From Terriglobia bacterium (GTDB taxonomy: Bacteria > Acidobacteriota > Thermoanaerobaculia > Thermoanaerobaculales > Thermoanaerobaculaceae): 64,000 nucleotides of DNA. How positions within the stretch are numbered: the first letter of the stretch is position 1; every line of letters begins with the position of its first letter. Below the pieces are notes generated by a model that was not told the origin of the DNA, made no database searches, and saw nothing but the letters and a program-made list of their open reading frames with translations. Below are positions 52,660 to 62,142 of this stretch, piece after piece. The stretch is taken from contig JAIQFQ010000008.1 in the NCBI GenBank assembly GCA_020073245.1, forward strand, positions 1-64,000, given 5' to 3'. The position numbers and the translations under genes were made by a program.

Positions 52660-55600
52660 ATGCGACTGGATCGGCGTGGAGCGGTTCTTGCGGTTCTCGC
52701 AGTGGCCATCATCGCGTTTGCGTCAACGGCCGGCGCGCAGACGAAGCTGCTGCGTTTCCCCGACATCCGGGGCGACAAGGTGGCGTTCTGCTACGCCGGC
52801 GACATCTGGGTGGCGTCGGCGGACGGCGGCACCGCGACCCGCCTCACCGCGCACCCCGGCCTCGAGCTGTTCCCGAGGTTCTCGCCAGACGGGAAGTGGA
52901 TCGCGTTCACCGGGCAGTACGACGGCGACGAGCAGGTGTACGTGATCCCCGCCTCCGGCGGCGTCCCGAAGCAGCTCACCTGGTACCCCGCGCAGGGTCC
53001 GCTCACGCCGCGCTGGGGGTACGACAACCAGGTGTACGGGTGGACCGTGGACGGCAAGGCGGTGCTGTTCCGTTCGATGCGGGAAGGGTACGACCACGGC
53101 GACTCCCGGCTGTACACCGTGAGTCTGGAGGGCGGCCTCCCGGTGCCGCTCCCGATGCCGGTGGCCGGCGCCGGGACGTTCTCGCCCGACGGGAAGAAGA
53201 TCGCGTACTCGCCGCTGTTCCGCGACTTCCGCACGTGGAAGCGCTACCAGGGCGGGTGGGCGGAGGACCTCTGGGTGTTCGATCTCGCGTCGCACGACAC
53301 CTTCAACTTCACGAACAACCCGCGCACCGACCGGGACCCGATGTGGATCGGCGACTCCGTGTACTTCGCCTCCGACCGGAACGGCACCCTGAACATCTAC
53401 AGGTACGACCTCACGACGAAGCAGACCGCCGAGGTCACGCACTCGACGACGTACGACGTGCGGTGGCCGTCGTACGACCGCGCCGGGAAGATCGTGTACG
53501 AGCTCGGCGGCGAGCTCCACGTCCTCGAGACGTCCACCGGGAAGGACACGCCGATCTCGCTCTTCGTCCCGAACGACGGGGTCGCGATGCGCCCGTCCCG
53601 CATGGCGGCGGAGAAGTTCATCGAGGACTTTTCGCTCGCACCCAAGGCCGAGCGTGCGCTGTTCGTCGCGCGCGGCGACGTGTTCACGGTCCCGATCGAG
53701 AAGGGCGCCACCCGAAACCTCACCAACTCCTCCAGGTACCACGACAAGTGGGCCCGCTGGTCGCCCGACGGCAGCCAGATTGCGTACATCTCGGACCGCA
53801 CGGGAGAGGAAGAGGTGTGGTTGATGGCGCAGGACGGCTCCGGCGAGCCCCGGCAGCTCACCAAGGGCGGCAGCGCAATGCGCTACGCGCCCGAATGGTC
53901 CCCGGACGGCAAGCACCTGGCGTTCTCCGACAAGGACGGCCGGCTCTGGATCGTGACCGTGGCCGACGGTGCCGTCGTGTCCGTTGCCAAGGATCGGCAG
54001 GGGCTCCTCCGCGACTACGCGTGGTCTCCGGACGGCGCGTTCCTCGCCTTCTCGCTCGCCAATCCCAACGGCTACCGTTCCCTCGCGATCTGGTCGCTCG
54101 CGGAAGGCAAGCTCCACACGGTGACCGACCCGATGTTCAACGCGGTGCGTCCTGCGTGGGATCCCGAGGGCGGCTACGTCTACTTCCTCTCGGACCGCGA
54201 GTTCGCGCCGCAGCTATCGACCGTCGAGTTCAATTTTGCCACCAGCCGCACGACGGGGATCTTCGCCCTGGCACTGCGGAAGGACGTGCCGAACCCGTTC
54301 CCGCCTGAGTCGGACGAGGTCAAGATCGAGAAGGCGGGTTCGGCCAAGCCCGAGCCCACCAAGCCGGCTGACGCCGACAAGGCGAAGGAGCCAGCGGCGC
54401 CCAAACCGGTGCGGATCGACTTCGAGGGCCTCGGCGCGCGAGTGGCGCGGGTCCCGGTGGACGCGGACAACTACGGCGGACTCGTCGTTACCAAGGAGTA
54501 CCTGGTCTTCATCCGCAACGGCGCCTTCTTCCTCGGGCGGGAACCGGCACCGGCTTCTTCGCTGCAGGTGTTCTCCCTGAAGGACCGAAAGCTCTCCACG
54601 CTCGTGGACGAGGCCGACGACTTCGCGATCTCGAACGATGGCGCGAAGGCGCTGGTGAAGAAAGATGCGATGTACACGCTCGTGGACGTGAACCCGAAGG
54701 CGAAGGACAGCAAGGACGCCCATAAGCCGATCTCCACCAAGGAGATGATGGTGGACCGCGTGCCGGCGCAGGAATGGGCCGAGATCTTCGACGAGGTGTG
54801 GCGGCGCTACCGCGACTTCTTCTACGTCACCAACATGCACGGCTACGACTGGAAGGCGCTCGGCGACCGCTACCGGGCGCTGCTGCCGTTCGTGGCCCAC
54901 CGCTCCGACCTCAACTATGTGCTCGGCGAGATGGTCTCCGAGCTGAACATCGGCCACGCCTACATCGAGGGCGGCGACTACCAGAACCCGCCGCGAACCA
55001 AGCTCGCCCTGCCGGGGGCCGTGTTCGAGCTCGACAAGGCGGCGGGCCGCTACCGGATCGCGGAGATCTACAAGGGACAGAACGAAGAGGAGCGCTACAG
55101 GTCGCCGCTCACCGAGATCGGCGTGGACGCCAGGGTGGGCGACTACGTCCTCGCGATCGACGGCGTCGACCTCCCCGGCAACGACAACCCGTACCGTCTC
55201 CTGCGCGGCAAGTCCGACCACGCCGTGAGCCTCACCCTCAACTCGAAGCCGGATCCGAAGGGCGCCCGGGTGGTCTCGTACCGGCCGATCACCAGCGAGA
55301 CCGAGCTCAAGTACTTCAACTGGGTGGCGCGCAACCGCGAGAGGGTGGACAAGCTTTCGGGCGGGCGCATCGGCTACCTGCACGTTCCCGACATGAGCGA
55401 GGACGGGATTCGGGAGTTCATCAAGTGGTACTACCCCCAGATCCGTAAGGAGGGGTTGATCATCGACGAGCGCGCGAACGGTGGCGGCTTCGTCTCGCAG
55501 CTGCTCATCGAGCGGCTGAAGCGAACCCTGCTCGGCACGGAGTTCAACAGGACCGGCGAAGACACCGGGACGTACCCCCAGGCGACGTTCATCGGGCCGA

Positions 55601-55971
55601 TGGCGTGCCTGCTCAACGAGACTTCCGCCTCGGACGGTGACATCTTCCCGTACATGTTCCGCCAGGCGGGGCTGGGGCCGCTGATCGGCAAGCGCTCGTG
55701 GGGCGGCGTCGTCGGGATCTCCGGCCACGGTCCGCTCATCGACGGCGGCACGGCGTACGTGCCGGAGGGAGGCACCGCCTCGGCCGACGGTCATTGGGTG
55801 ATCGAGGGCCACGGCGTCGATCCGGACATCGTGGTGGAGAACGATCCGAAGTCGGTGATGGAGGGGCGTGATCCGCAGCTCGAGCGCGCCGTGGCCGAGG
55901 TGACGAAGGCGATGGCCACACACGCGACGAAGCTGCCGACTCGCCCGCCCGATCCGGTGAAGACGAAGTAA
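52660..55971 (+). CDS. Tricorn-like S41 protease, exported
   Basis: A 1103-residue protein with the tricorn-protease layout but a signal peptide (1-27), so it is periplasmic or secreted. Two beta-propeller regions (about 30-320 and 330-560) carry repeated FSPDGKWIAF/WSPDGKHLAF-type blades. Next come a Pro/Lys-rich linker, a C1-like helical domain (about 690-760), a PDZ domain (about 800-880) and an S41 core with the nucleophile Ser991 in NETSASDGDIFPY and GKRSWGGVVGI. Tricorn enzymes degrade peptides to small oligopeptides. The ATG at 52660 follows an AAGGAGG site. Peptide carriers elsewhere in the window could import its products. Confidence 0.92.
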   Translation: MRLDRRGAVLAVLAVAIIAFASTAGAQTKLLRFPDIRGDKVAFCYAGDIWVASADGGTATRLTAHPGLELFPRFSPDGKWIAFTGQYDGDEQVYVIPASGGVPKQLTWYPAQGPLTPRWGYDNQVYGWTVDGKAVLFRSMREGYDHGDSRLYTVSLEGGLPVPLPMPVAGAGTFSPDGKKIAYSPLFRDFRTWKRYQGGWAEDLWVFDLASHDTFNFTNNPRTDRDPMWIGDSVYFASDRNGTLNIYRYDLTTKQTAEVTHSTTYDVRWPSYDRAGKIVYELGGELHVLETSTGKDTPISLFVPNDGVAMRPSRMAAEKFIEDFSLAPKAERALFVARGDVFTVPIEKGATRNLTNSSRYHDKWARWSPDGSQIAYISDRTGEEEVWLMAQDGSGEPRQLTKGGSAMRYAPEWSPDGKHLAFSDKDGRLWIVTVADGAVVSVAKDRQGLLRDYAWSPDGAFLAFSLANPNGYRSLAIWSLAEGKLHTVTDPMFNAVRPAWDPEGGYVYFLSDREFAPQLSTVEFNFATSRTTGIFALALRKDVPNPFPPESDEVKIEKAGSAKPEPTKPADADKAKEPAAPKPVRIDFEGLGARVARVPVDADNYGGLVVTKEYLVFIRNGAFFLGREPAPASSLQVFSLKDRKLSTLVDEADDFAISNDGAKALVKKDAMYTLVDVNPKAKDSKDAHKPISTKEMMVDRVPAQEWAEIFDEVWRRYRDFFYVTNMHGYDWKALGDRYRALLPFVAHRSDLNYVLGEMVSELNIGHAYIEGGDYQNPPRTKLALPGAVFELDKAAGRYRIAEIYKGQNEEERYRSPLTEIGVDARVGDYVLAIDGVDLPGNDNPYRLLRGKSDHAVSLTLNSKPDPKGARVVSYRPITSETELKYFNWVARNRERVDKLSGGRIGYLHVPDMSEDGIREFIKWYYPQIRKEGLIIDERANGGGFVSQLLIERLKRTLLGTEFNRTGEDTGTYPQATFIGPMACLLNETSASDGDIFPYMFRQAGLGPLIGKRSWGGVVGISGHGPLIDGGTAYVPEGGTASADGHWVIEGHGVDPDIVVENDPKSVMEGRDPQLERAVAEVTKAMATHATKLPTRPPDPVKTK

Positions 55972-56071
55972 CAGACCTCGAAACGCGGCGAACAGGGGCG
56001 GCCGGACGGCCGCCCCTCGTCTTCCTCATTGGCCGTCCCGAGCGGGCCGACATGCGGTAGCATCGAAGAAG

Positions 56072-57715
56072 GTGAGCGAACGCGAACGGCGCTGGAACGG
56101 CTGGGGGTTCGCGGACGAAAGTGCTGCTGTGTCCGAGAGCGCCCGCACGTGGCTGTCGGAACGGCTCGGCCTCGGCAACCCGCTTTCGGCGGTTCCCGAG
56201 CAGGAAGTTCGCATCCCGCCGGCACGCCAACTGCCCGATCTTCCGGCGACGACACGCAGCGATCCCGGCGCACGCCTCCGGTACGCGTGCGGTTGTGGGT
56301 TTTCGGACCTCGTGAGGCTGCGGACGGGCGCTCTCGAGGCGTTGCCCGACGCAGTATGCCTTCCGGATAGCGCGCAGGAGGTGGTCGCGGTTCTGCAAGT
56401 TGCCGCGGCCGCCGAGGTTACACTGGTTGTCCGAGGCGGTGGCACGAGCGTCGTCGGCGGCGTCACGGTGAGGCCCGGACCGAGGCCGACAGTGGTGCTC
56501 GCGCTCGACAGGATGCGGGGGCTCACCTCGCTCGACCCGGCCTCGTTCCTCGCCACGTTTCGTGCCGGCACGCTGGGTCCTGAGGTCGAAGCGGCTCTGG
56601 CACCGTGCCGACTGCGCCTCGGCCACGAGCCGCAGTCGTTCGAGTTCTCGAGCGTTGGAGGATGGGTCGCCACCCGTTCGGCCGGTCAGCGCTCGACGGG
56701 GATCGGCAGGATCGACGACCTGGTGGCCGGCCTCGAGATCGCCACACCGGGTGGCGTGTGGCGCCTCCCAGCTCAGCCCGGATCCGCCGCAGGTCCGGAG
56801 GTCCGCCGTCTCGTCATCGGAAGCGAGGGGCGCCTCGGGGTCATCACCGAGGCCACATTGAGGGTGCGTCCCGTGCCCGAATGCCGGGGCGGGGTCGCCG
56901 TGCTCGTCCCCGGGTGGGGCGCCGGGATGGAAGTGTGCCGCGCCCTGCTGCAGCACGGCCCGGTGCCTGAAGTCGTGCGGCTCTCGGATCCGGACGAGAC
57001 GAGCTTCGGGGTCGCGCTGACCGCGCTCCCACGCCTCGCGTCGAGCGTGCGCGACGCGATCTTCGGCTTGCGCCGGTTCCGTCACGGATGCCTCCTCCTG
57101 TTCGAGTGGGCCGGAAGGCTCCAGGATGTGACCCTGGCGCGGCAGGCGGCGGCGAGGGCGTGGCGGGACGCAGGCGGGCTCGCTCTCGGCCGGACCGGGT
57201 GGCGGCGGTGGCTCGACGAGCGGTTTCGACACCCGTATGTGCGAGACGTCGTGCTGTCCGCGGGGTGGGGCGTCGACACGCTCGAGACGGCGGCTCGCTG
57301 GTCGGTCCTCGCCGCCCTGCACCGTGCCGTGCGCGAAGCGATGGCCCAGGGCGCCCAGAGAGCCGGGTTTCGCATTGCTGTCCTCTGTCACCTGTCGCAC
57401 GCGTACCGGGACGGCGCCTCTCTCTACTTCACCTTCCTCTGGCCGCTGCGGCGCGGCGAGGAGATCGGGCAGTGGCAGGCGGTCAAGGACGCCGCGAGCG
57501 AGGCGATCATCGCCAACGGCGGAACGATCACGCACCATCACGGCATCGGCTCGATGCACGCGCAATACCTGGAGCGCGAGGTCGGAGCTCCCGGCCTCGC
57601 GGCCCTCGAGGTGCTTGCCGGAGCGCTCGACCCGGACGGCGTGCTGAACCCGGGTGTGCTGCTTCCTTTTGTCCCGGGCCCCGGACCCCGGACCCCGGGC
57701 GGGCGGGAGGAGTGA
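56072..57715 (+). CDS. FAD-dependent oxidase, alkyl-DHAP synthase-like
   Basis: A 547-residue flavoprotein of the FAD_binding_4 (VAO) family. The FAD-binding domain shows CLPDSAQEVVAVLQ and VRGGGTSVVGGV, then SFEFSSVGGWVATRSAGQRS, TGIGRIDDLV and GSEGRLGVITEATLRV. Near the C-terminus THHHGIGSMH (His488-490) matches the histidine cluster of alkylglycerone-phosphate synthase, which exchanges the acyl chain of acyl-DHAP for a fatty alcohol to make ether lipids. Its GlpD-like and lipid-kinase neighbours support a phospholipid role. Start GTG at 56072. Activity is inferred; glycolate-oxidase-type activity is the main alternative. Confidence 0.8.
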   Translation: MSERERRWNGWGFADESAAVSESARTWLSERLGLGNPLSAVPEQEVRIPPARQLPDLPATTRSDPGARLRYACGCGFSDLVRLRTGALEALPDAVCLPDSAQEVVAVLQVAAAAEVTLVVRGGGTSVVGGVTVRPGPRPTVVLALDRMRGLTSLDPASFLATFRAGTLGPEVEAALAPCRLRLGHEPQSFEFSSVGGWVATRSAGQRSTGIGRIDDLVAGLEIATPGGVWRLPAQPGSAAGPEVRRLVIGSEGRLGVITEATLRVRPVPECRGGVAVLVPGWGAGMEVCRALLQHGPVPEVVRLSDPDETSFGVALTALPRLASSVRDAIFGLRRFRHGCLLLFEWAGRLQDVTLARQAAARAWRDAGGLALGRTGWRRWLDERFRHPYVRDVVLSAGWGVDTLETAARWSVLAALHRAVREAMAQGAQRAGFRIAVLCHLSHAYRDGASLYFTFLWPLRRGEEIGQWQAVKDAASEAIIANGGTITHHHGIGSMHAQYLEREVGAPGLAALEVLAGALDPDGVLNPGVLLPFVPGPGPRTPGGREE

Positions 57716-59331
57716 TGTTCCCCCCGGGTTGGCGGGAGAGCGCCTGGCAAAGGCTTTCCGACGGCCTCGACCTGCTGGTGATCGGCGGCGGGATCACCGG
57801 CGCCGGGATCCTTCATGATGCTGCGCTCCGAGGGCTGTCGGTGGCCCTGGTCGAGCGGGGGGACTTCGGCTGCGGCACCTCGTCGCGCTCGTCGAAGCTG
57901 ATCCACGGCGGGCTGCGCTACCTGCGCCGCATGCAACTCTCGATCACCCGGACGGCATGCCGGGAACGCGACATGCTGGCACTGGCCAACCCTCATCTGG
58001 TTTGGCCGATGCGGTTCCTCTACCCCTCGTACGAGCACGACCTGACGCCGGGCTGGCAGGTTGACCTGGGTCTTTCGATGTACGACCACCTGACCCCGGT
58101 CCGGCACCGGCACGCCAGGGTTGGCGCGGACGCGGTCACTGAACTCGTACCTCAACTTGCCGGGAAAGGCCTCGAGTTCGGGCTGCTCTACGACGATGCG
58201 GTTGCCGACGATGCCCGCCTCGTGCTGGCGGTCGTCAACGCCGGCGTCCTCGCAGGCGGTGCCGCCCTCACCTACGCCCGGGTCGAGGGGCTGACCAGGA
58301 ACCCCGGGGGCCGTGTGGTCGGGGCTCGGGTGACCGACCTCGAGAGCGGACGGTTGCACGAGGTGCAGGCGTCCGTCGTCGTCAGCGCAACCGGGGTCTG
58401 GACCGACCAGGTCCGCGCGATGGGGGGCCAGCGGAAAGCACGTCTCCGGCCCTCGCGCGGCTCGCACCTCCTGTTCCCCCGCGCGGCGCTGCCCCTCGAT
58501 CTTGCCGTGACGGTGTTGTCGCCGGACGACGGTCGACCCGTGTTTGCCGTGCCGCACCCCGAGGGGACGCTGGTGGGGACAACCGATCTCTTCCACGACG
58601 GCCCTCTCGACGACCCCTGTCCGAGCGCGGAGGAGGTCACGTACCTGCTGCGCGTGGCACAGCATGCCTTCCCCTCCGTCGGCTTGACCCTCGGGAGCGT
58701 GGTCGGTGCGTTCGCCGGCGTGCGCCCGGTGCTCTCGAGCCGCGCCGCCACCCCGTCGGACGCCTCGCGGGAGGAAGCCGTGTGGGTGGAGGACGGGCTG
58801 CTCTCCACGGCCGGCGGAAAGCTCACCACATTTCGGGCCACGTCCGAGAAGGTGGTCAACGCAGCGGTCCGCCTGTTGCCAGACGAGCGCCAGATCCAGG
58901 CACCTCCGGTGTCGGGCGCGACCTTCTCTCTGCCCTGGCGGTGCGATCCCGAAAGCACGTGTGCGGCGGTCGAGAGGCTCGGAGCGCCCCGTCCCGTCGC
59001 GCGAGGCCTGGTGCGGCGCCTGGGGGCACTCGCGCTTCCAGTGGCGGCATCGGCCGAGGCCGCGCAGCTCCGCCCTGTCGCGGACGGCCTCGATGTCTGC
59101 GGCGCCGAACTCGTCTGGCTGCTGCGCCTCGGGGCGTGCGTCCACCTCGAGGACCTCCTGCTGCGCCGTGTCCGTCTCGGGATGTGGCAGCCGCGGCGCT
59201 GTCTCGAACTCGCGCCGCAGCTTCGCCCGCTGCTTCGGCGCGCGGCCGGGTGGTCGGTGAGGCGCTGGAACGCGGAGCTCGCCCGCCTCGAAAAGGCGGC
59301 TGCGAGCTGGCTGCCGCCGGAGGGGCGTTGA
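57715..59331 (+). CDS. Glycerol-3-phosphate dehydrogenase, GlpD-like
   Basis: A 538-residue FAD enzyme that oxidises glycerol-3-phosphate to DHAP at the inner membrane. The N-terminal nucleotide site is LLVIGGGITGAGILHDAALR, followed by GCGTSSRSSKLIHGGLRYL, which is diagnostic of the GlpD family. The later GSHLLFPR and LLSTAGGKLTTFR blocks are also present. The C-terminal cap domain (about 400-538) is diverged. The ATG at 57715 overlaps the stop of the AGPS-like gene (TGATG). In this operon its product DHAP may feed ether-lipid synthesis. No GlpF or GlpK is present, so glycerol catabolism is less likely. Confidence 0.9.
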   Translation: MFPPGWRESAWQRLSDGLDLLVIGGGITGAGILHDAALRGLSVALVERGDFGCGTSSRSSKLIHGGLRYLRRMQLSITRTACRERDMLALANPHLVWPMRFLYPSYEHDLTPGWQVDLGLSMYDHLTPVRHRHARVGADAVTELVPQLAGKGLEFGLLYDDAVADDARLVLAVVNAGVLAGGAALTYARVEGLTRNPGGRVVGARVTDLESGRLHEVQASVVVSATGVWTDQVRAMGGQRKARLRPSRGSHLLFPRAALPLDLAVTVLSPDDGRPVFAVPHPEGTLVGTTDLFHDGPLDDPCPSAEEVTYLLRVAQHAFPSVGLTLGSVVGAFAGVRPVLSSRAATPSDASREEAVWVEDGLLSTAGGKLTTFRATSEKVVNAAVRLLPDERQIQAPPVSGATFSLPWRCDPESTCAAVERLGAPRPVARGLVRRLGALALPVAASAEAAQLRPVADGLDVCGAELVWLLRLGACVHLEDLLLRRVRLGMWQPRRCLELAPQLRPLLRRAAGWSVRRWNAELARLEKAAASWLPPEGR

Positions 59332-60254
59332 ACGAGACCGTCGTCATCGTGAACCCTACCGCCGGCGGGGGGCGAGCCGGGCGCTTCTGGGATCGCATGC
59401 GTCCGCTGGCCGAGACGCTGTCCGCGATCTCGGTGGTCATGCCGAGTGACGCTAGCGCCTCGCGCCGCGCCGTCGCCGAGGCGCTCGCTTCGGGGTGCCG
59501 CCGGGTCGTGGCTGTCGGAGGCGACGGTACTGCCCATCTCGTGGCGAACGCGCTCCTTTCCGGTGGCGGTGAGGGCACGATCATGGGCATCGTCCCGGCG
59601 GGTACGGGGTCGGACCTCGCCCGAGCCCTCGGCATCCCGCGGGCCCCTGCGGCCGCGTTGCGGCAGGCGCTCGCGGGGTCCTCTGTCCTGGTCGATGCGG
59701 GACTCTGCGATGGGCCGGCGTCCAGGTTCGCGTTCGTCAACATCGCGTCGGCGGGGATCAGCGGCCTGGTCGACGAGGCGGTCAACGCGATGCCCGGCCG
59801 GGGGCGAACCGCGTTCTTGAGGGCCACGCTCGCCGCCCTTCGGCGATACCGGTGCGTGCCCGTGCGCGTTTCTCTCGACGACAGGGAGTGGTACGAGGGT
59901 CCGCTCTTCTTGCTCGCGGTAGCCAACGGCACGACGTTCGGCAAGGGGATGCGGGTCGCGCCTGGGGCCCGCCTTGACGACGGGCTGTTCGACGTCGTCG
60001 CGGTGGGCGAGGTTTCGGGGTGGGAGCTCGTTGTCCGCCTGCCGCAGGTCTACCTGGGACGTCACCTTCACGCCCGACCCGTCCGGCACGCCCGTGCTCG
60101 GCGGGTCAGGCTCGAACCGCTCGCACCGCTGCCGCCTCTGGACGTGGACGGGGAGACCTACCCTTCGGGCCCGCTGGACTTCACGGTCGCACCCGGCGCG
60201 CTCCGGATCGCCGCGTCCCCGTTCGTGCATGCGTTGGAGGGAGAGTCGCGGTAG
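59328..60254 (+). CDS. Diacylglycerol/lipid kinase, YegS-like
   Basis: A 308-residue lipid kinase of the DAGK catalytic family. N-terminal VVIVNPTAGGGRAGR, the nucleotide motif AVGGDGTAHLVANALL, and GIVPAGTGSDLARALGIP are intact. The C-terminal beta domain includes GKGMRVAPGARLDDGLFDVV and VDGETYPSGPLDF. The likely start is TTG at 59328, overlapping the preceding TGA and behind a GGAGGGG site. It should phosphorylate diacylglycerol or a similar neutral lipid; with the AGPS-like neighbour, alkyl-acylglycerol is an attractive substrate, but this is inference. Confidence 0.9.
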   Translation: MNETVVIVNPTAGGGRAGRFWDRMRPLAETLSAISVVMPSDASASRRAVAEALASGCRRVVAVGGDGTAHLVANALLSGGGEGTIMGIVPAGTGSDLARALGIPRAPAAALRQALAGSSVLVDAGLCDGPASRFAFVNIASAGISGLVDEAVNAMPGRGRTAFLRATLAALRRYRCVPVRVSLDDREWYEGPLFLLAVANGTTFGKGMRVAPGARLDDGLFDVVAVGEVSGWELVVRLPQVYLGRHLHARPVRHARARRVRLEPLAPLPPLDVDGETYPSGPLDFTVAPGALRIAASPFVHALEGESR

Positions 60255-60276
60255 CCTGTTCCCGGAGGTGACTTCG

Positions 60277-61248
60277 ATGACCATGGGGGTTCGGATCCAC
60301 GAAACCGGCGGCCCCGAAGTTCTGCGCTGGGAGGGGATCGAGGTTGGGCGACCAGGGGTCGGGGAAGTGCGCCTCGCTCAGTCTGCGGTCGGCCTCAACT
60401 TCATCGATGTCTACCACCGCAGCGGCCTATACAAGCTCGCCCTCCCAGCGGTCATAGGCTCTGAAGCGGCCGGGGTCGTGGAGGAGGTCGGAGCCGGGGT
60501 CACGGGGTTCAAGGTCGGCGATCGCGTCTCCTACGCCGGCGTGACCGGAGCGTACGCACAGGCGAGGCTCATCGCCGCCGACCGCCTGGTGCCGTTGCCG
60601 GGCGACATCCGAGACGACGCGGCGGCCGCGGCGATGCTCAAAGGCATGACCGCGCAGTACCTGCTGCGCCGGACGTGCAGGGTCGAGCCCGGAGACATGG
60701 TCCTCATCCATGCGGCGGCCGGCGGCGTCGGCCTGATCGCGTGCCAATGGGCGAAGCACCTCGGCGCGACGGTCATTGGCACGGTTTCCACCGACGAGAA
60801 GGCCACGCTCGCCCGGAGCCACGGCTGCGACCATCCCATCGTCACGCGGCGCGAGGATTTCGTGGCGCGGGTCAAGGAGATCACGGGAGGCCGCGGCGTG
60901 CGGGTGGTCTACGACTCGGTAGGAAAGGACACCTGGGAGGGGTCGCTCGATTGCATCCGGCCGCTGGGGATGATGGTCTCCTACGGCAACAGCTCGGGAC
61001 CCGTGCCGTCCTTTTCGCCATTGGTCCTCTCCGCAAAGGGCTCGCTGTTTCTCACGCGGCCGACGCTGATGGCCTACACCGCCAGGCGCGAGGACCTTAT
61101 GGCGAGCGCAGGAGAGCTCTTCGATGTGATCCGTCGCGGTGTGGTGCGTGTCGAGATCAACCGAACCTATCCGCTGGCCGAAGCCGCACGCGCACACCGC
61201 GACCTCGAAGAGCGCCGAACGACCGGCTCGAGCGTCTTGCGTCCCTGA
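60277..61248 (+). CDS. Quinone oxidoreductase, zinc-free MDR family
   Basis: A 323-residue NADPH-dependent quinone oxidoreductase of the medium-chain dehydrogenase superfamily. GLNFIDVYHRSGLYKLALPA is the QOR signature at about 40-59, and the NADPH site is HAAAGGVGLIACQWAKHLGA. The zinc-binding cysteines of alcohol dehydrogenases are absent. The ATG at 60277 follows a GGAGGTG site and starts 22 bases after the lipid kinase, so it probably belongs to the same transcript. Its exact substrate is not readable; detoxification of quinones is the usual role. Confidence 0.92.
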   Translation: MTMGVRIHETGGPEVLRWEGIEVGRPGVGEVRLAQSAVGLNFIDVYHRSGLYKLALPAVIGSEAAGVVEEVGAGVTGFKVGDRVSYAGVTGAYAQARLIAADRLVPLPGDIRDDAAAAAMLKGMTAQYLLRRTCRVEPGDMVLIHAAAGGVGLIACQWAKHLGATVIGTVSTDEKATLARSHGCDHPIVTRREDFVARVKEITGGRGVRVVYDSVGKDTWEGSLDCIRPLGMMVSYGNSSGPVPSFSPLVLSAKGSLFLTRPTLMAYTARREDLMASAGELFDVIRRGVVRVEINRTYPLAEAARAHRDLEERRTTGSSVLRP

Positions 61249-61260
61249 CGCGGGGAGACG

Positions 61261-62142
61261 CTACACCAGCGCTTCCTCGTCCCAACCCGAGCGCACGATT
61301 CTGATCTCGTCGAGCTTGCAGGTTCCTAAGCCGTAACGCCTGTCGGCCATCGCAAGGCACAGCGGCGGTGGTGACAGCGGCCACGGCTCCCCGCGCAACG
61401 ACGCGCGCTTCGCTAAGAGGATCTCGAGGGAGACAGCCTCGACCGCCACGGGATCGGTGCCGGCGATCAGCCCCTTGTAGTCCCACATGTACCGTGGATC
61501 GGGCTGAGGACCCTTGTCGCACAGCGGCCGCAGGGCGTCCACGAGGACGAGCCTGGTTTTGCCCTTGACCTGGGGCAGCAACCAGATCTCCCCGAGGCGG
61601 TCGTTGTTCTCGTCGTGGTAGTGCGAGGGGTGACCGGAGAACGTGATGTAGTTCTTCATCACCGTGCCGATACCGGTGAGCCAGTGGGCCTTGAGGGCCG
61701 GGAGGGAGATCAGCGCGCTGCACGCCTCGGCCTTCTCGGGGCCACCCTGGGCGATTCGTATCCGATCCGGGGAGACCCCGGCGTCCTGAAGTGCGCTCCG
61801 CACCGACGTCACGACCTCATCGTGCGTGGGGTTGAGGTGAGACGTGGCCACGAGGCCGACGACATCATCCGGTCGCACCAGCGATCGCCAAGCGTCCCGA
61901 GGGGTGGCGGCACCGGTCACACGCATCACGGTGTCGGCGAGCATTTCGCGGAGGACTGCCGTATCGACGTCATGGACCGCGTTGAGGGCGCGGCGGTCGC
62001 GGACCAGCACGACGACGGCCGACCGCGGCGCCCTCCCTTGACCGTCCACCGTCCCCAGCCCGAACAGCGACAGCCCTGCGGCCGCGCTGGCGGTGCCACG
62101 TACGAAGTCACGCCTCGTAACGGCACGACGCCTCTCATTCAT
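61261..62142 (-). CDS. DUF362-family protein with Tat signal
   Basis: A 293-residue exported protein. The N-terminus carries a twin-arginine signal (RRDFVRGTASAAAGLSLFG). The body matches the DUF362 pattern: VVLVRDRRALNA, HLNPTHDEVVTSV and GVSPDRIRIAQGG, then ISLPALKAHWLTGIGTVMKN and LIAGTDPVAVEAVSLEIL. No ferredoxin-like cysteine motif is attached, in contrast to some relatives. The ATG at 62142 follows a GGAGG site and overlaps the end of the upstream gene by 8 bases. Tat export implies folding, perhaps with a cofactor, before secretion. Function unknown. Confidence 0.85.
   Translation of the reverse strand: MNERRRAVTRRDFVRGTASAAAGLSLFGLGTVDGQGRAPRSAVVVLVRDRRALNAVHDVDTAVLREMLADTVMRVTGAATPRDAWRSLVRPDDVVGLVATSHLNPTHDEVVTSVRSALQDAGVSPDRIRIAQGGPEKAEACSALISLPALKAHWLTGIGTVMKNYITFSGHPSHYHDENNDRLGEIWLLPQVKGKTRLVLVDALRPLCDKGPQPDPRYMWDYKGLIAGTDPVAVEAVSLEILLAKRASLRGEPWPLSPPPLCLAMADRRYGLGTCKLDEIRIVRSGWDEEALV

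Noticed and set aside
54214..55923. Open frame of 569 codons antisense to the tricorn-like protease
   Set aside because: The sense protein has propeller, PDZ and S41 motifs; the antisense frame has none.
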